Source: Chlamydiia bacterium (GTDB lineage Bacteria > Chlamydiota > Chlamydiia > Chlamydiales > FEN-1388). Taken from it: DNA of 6,337 nt. The stretch is from contig PMZB01000114.1 of the NCBI GenBank assembly GCA_003170575.1, forward strand, positions 1-6,337, written 5' to 3'. The position numbers and the translations under genes were made by a program. The notes beneath the pieces were generated by a model. The model saw nothing but the letters and a program-made list of their open reading frames with translations. It was not told the origin of the DNA and did not search any database. The stretch's first letter is position 1; the number at the start of each line of letters is the position of its first letter. This document shows positions 4,928 through 6,337 of this stretch, piece after piece.

Positions 4928-6330
4928 ACTACTCTAGCTGCGATTTGAGAGAATTTCTCAATTTTACTCTTCGCATCACTTTCCAATTTGGCGAGGAAAT
5001 ATTGCACAGACAGATCTTCTTCTTTCGGCAATGATTCTTCCCTTGCTTTGTTAAAGGTTTCAACGATGGCGCGATCACATTCAGATTCTACTGGAAGAAG
5101 AGCCTCCAAGTCTTTAGGATTACCATGCTGTTTCAGTAGATCTTCCTCAAGATTGTGGAAATTAGATTGGGAGATCAATAAACACTCTTTTTCCGTGGAA
5201 AGACTCTCCAATAACAGTGATTCATCCAGAAGTTTTGTACCTATCTCTACAGTTTCTTCTAACCCAAGATTCTCCAAGAAAAACGCAAATGTTATGCCAG
5301 GGCTTTCTATACACTCAGGATTTGAGAGAAATCGCTGTGTTTGGATAATCGCATCTCGAGCTCGTTGCCAAGGCTCCAAATCCTTTTGACAGCCTTCTTT
5401 TTGCAATTTCGCAATTCTCTCTTCAAAGAGGACTAGTTTCTCTGCTAATTTGGAGGACAATGATTGTACAATTGAGGTTATTTTTTGCTGGTAACCATCT
5501 ATTCTTCCCACGAAATATTTTTCACTAAAAACCCGATCAGATTCTATTTCTTCTTTTAAATGAGAAATGGTCCTTTCTAAATATGGACGCTTTAAATGTT
5601 TGATAAGCGGAGGAATGATAAGCTGAAATTGGATAACGGCATATTGCTGTTCAATGCTCTCTCCTTTTCTTTGAAGTTCTCCATAACTCTTTTTCTCAAG
5701 CTCTTCCAAAGCTTGGGTTATTTTTTTATATCCTGCAAAAAAGGATTCTTCTTTCATCTCCGACATCAAAGACTTCAAAGACAGTGAGAATTCTTCGCCT
5801 AAACCCAATAAATATTCCTGAACTCTTTTGTAGGAAGCATATCCATCACAAATCTCACACACTTCATTCCAATACTGAGTAACTATATCCTCTTGATCTG
5901 AATTTGCTCCATAGGTGGCCCTAAGAAGAGCAAAATCACTCTCCTTTAAAAGGAGAACTGAATCTTTGTTGGAAATAAATAACTTCAGAGCTTCTTCCTC
6001 TAATGGAGTTATTCTTTCTTGTTTGGCTACCAATGCTGCAAAAGAATCTACCCCTGCTTTTCCTAACAGGTCTTTCACTTTATTATTTAGTGCCAGAGCA
6101 AACTCTTGCGCCTCTTGATCAGAAATCATCGATACGACTCTTGAGAGAGGCTCAAGAAGAGGCACTACAAATTTTTGCACCGTTGGATGCGATAATGCAG
6201 CTGCAAGTTCAGGTACACGAGCTACAATAGCATTCATACATGAACTTCCTTGAAGGGATTGATTCTCTCTAACTATCAAGGTCTCAGGGAGTTGGCCCCA
6301 ATATGGTTGAGGGGATGATAATGGCTCCAT
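4918..6330 (-). CDS. Unrecognised helix-rich protein, tandem paralog 3 (blocks A-B-C-insert-D)
   Basis: This 470-aa protein is the longest member of the unrecognised family. Block A is 23-90 (NQSLQ, then VARVPELAAALSHP at 36-49, ISDQEAQEFALAL at 69-81). Block B is 104-172 (KQERI at 103-107, KDSVLLLKESDFALLRA at 122-138, GANSDQEDIVTQYW at 141-154, DGYASYKRVQ at 162-171). Block C is about 208-262 (LEEEKKSYGEL-like stretch, then IIPPLIKHLKRPYLERTI at 238-255). Residues 263-400 are extra relative to the others, rich in Glu, Lys, Leu and probably coiled; 269-293 resemble a shrunken copy of block D. Block D is 404-466 (LLPVESECDRAIVETF at 411-426, EEDLSVQYFLAKLE at 437-450). No signal peptide or membrane segment. 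The start at 6330 gives the same start-to-SLQ spacing as the 382-aa paralog, but only seven bases lie upstream, so the Shine-Dalgarno cannot be judged and an earlier start beyond the window is possible. A 144-bp gap separates it from the next paralog. Confidence 0.83.
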   Translation of the reverse strand: MEPLSSPQPYWGQLPETLIVRENQSLQGSSCMNAIVARVPELAAALSHPTVQKFVVPLLEPLSRVVSMISDQEAQEFALALNNKVKDLLGKAGVDSFAALVAKQERITPLEEEALKLFISNKDSVLLLKESDFALLRATYGANSDQEDIVTQYWNEVCEICDGYASYKRVQEYLLGLGEEFSLSLKSLMSEMKEESFFAGYKKITQALEELEKKSYGELQRKGESIEQQYAVIQFQLIIPPLIKHLKRPYLERTISHLKEEIESDRVFSEKYFVGRIDGYQQKITSIVQSLSSKLAEKLVLFEERIAKLQKEGCQKDLEPWQRARDAIIQTQRFLSNPECIESPGITFAFFLENLGLEETVEIGTKLLDESLLLESLSTEKECLLISQSNFHNLEEDLLKQHGNPKDLEALLPVESECDRAIVETFNKAREESLPKEEDLSVQYFLAKLESDAKSKIEKFSQIAARVVPL

Positions 6331-6337
6331 AACAAAT

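Larger units (their letters stand above)
2623..6330 (-). repeat. Tandem array of three paralogous genes
   Basis: Three consecutive minus-strand genes share the same ordered motifs: QERI, [KN]xxSVxLxxExD, a G-x-x-SD motif, YW, GYxSY, [LI]xPxEx[EC][CY]D[QR]A[IV], and EDLxxxYFxxKL. Divergence is high at protein level (motifs conserved, linkers not), but the 3' ends of the two downstream members still align at DNA level past the coding end. This points to tandem duplication followed by domain loss, insertion and local gene conversion. Confidence 0.8.

Noticed and set aside
4988..5389. Plus-strand 133-aa reading frame
   Set aside because: It lies wholly antisense to the 470-aa paralog; Ser/Arg-rich composition reflects Glu/Leu-rich coding on the other strand, and no ribosome-binding site or motif supports it.

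Overview
The window most likely comes from a member of the phylum Chlamydiae outside the classical genus Chlamydia, for example a Waddlia-, Parachlamydia- or Simkania-like amoebal or environmental lineage. The main evidence is an adjacent ParA ATPase and pGP6-D-family gene, a pair I know only from chlamydiae: pgp5/pgp6 on the Chlamydia plasmid and the CT582 (minD/parA)-CT583 (gp6D) pair on the C. trachomatis chromosome. By remembered sequence the two proteins here look closer to the chromosomal pair, so this may be a chromosomal locus. A plasmid cannot be excluded from 6.3 kb.

Layout: 62-1123 (+) encodes a membrane-anchored alpha/beta-hydrolase lipase with an Inc-like hydrophobic N-terminus. 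Its last 65 bp overlap tail-to-tail with a pGP6-D-like gene (1059-1802, -). That gene lies 1 nt downstream of parA (1804-2556, -). The 66-bp gap upstream of parA holds a good sigma70-type promoter, a 13-bp palindrome centred on its -10 box, and an inverted repeat that includes the parA Shine-Dalgarno sequence. Upstream of that, 2623-6330 is filled by three tandem same-strand genes (382, 309 and 470 aa). They are clearly paralogous to one another, but I do not recognise the family. Every gap is under 150 bp. No tRNA, rRNA, CRISPR or insertion sequence was seen.

How it may work: ParA and the pGP6-like protein are probably translationally coupled and act together in DNA segregation or a related nucleoid/plasmid function. 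No ParB-like gene is visible, and the pGP6-like protein carries a helical segment resembling small DNA-binding plasmid proteins. The ParA P-loop has Arg in place of the normally invariant Lys. The three paralogs are soluble, helix-rich proteins with Ser/Pro-rich N-termini and a shared block order (A-B-C-D). The middle one has lost block A and the third has about 140 extra residues between C and D. They look like a rapidly diverging lineage-specific family, perhaps secreted effectors, but their function is unknown. This family and the unusual ParA are the best candidates for something undescribed here.
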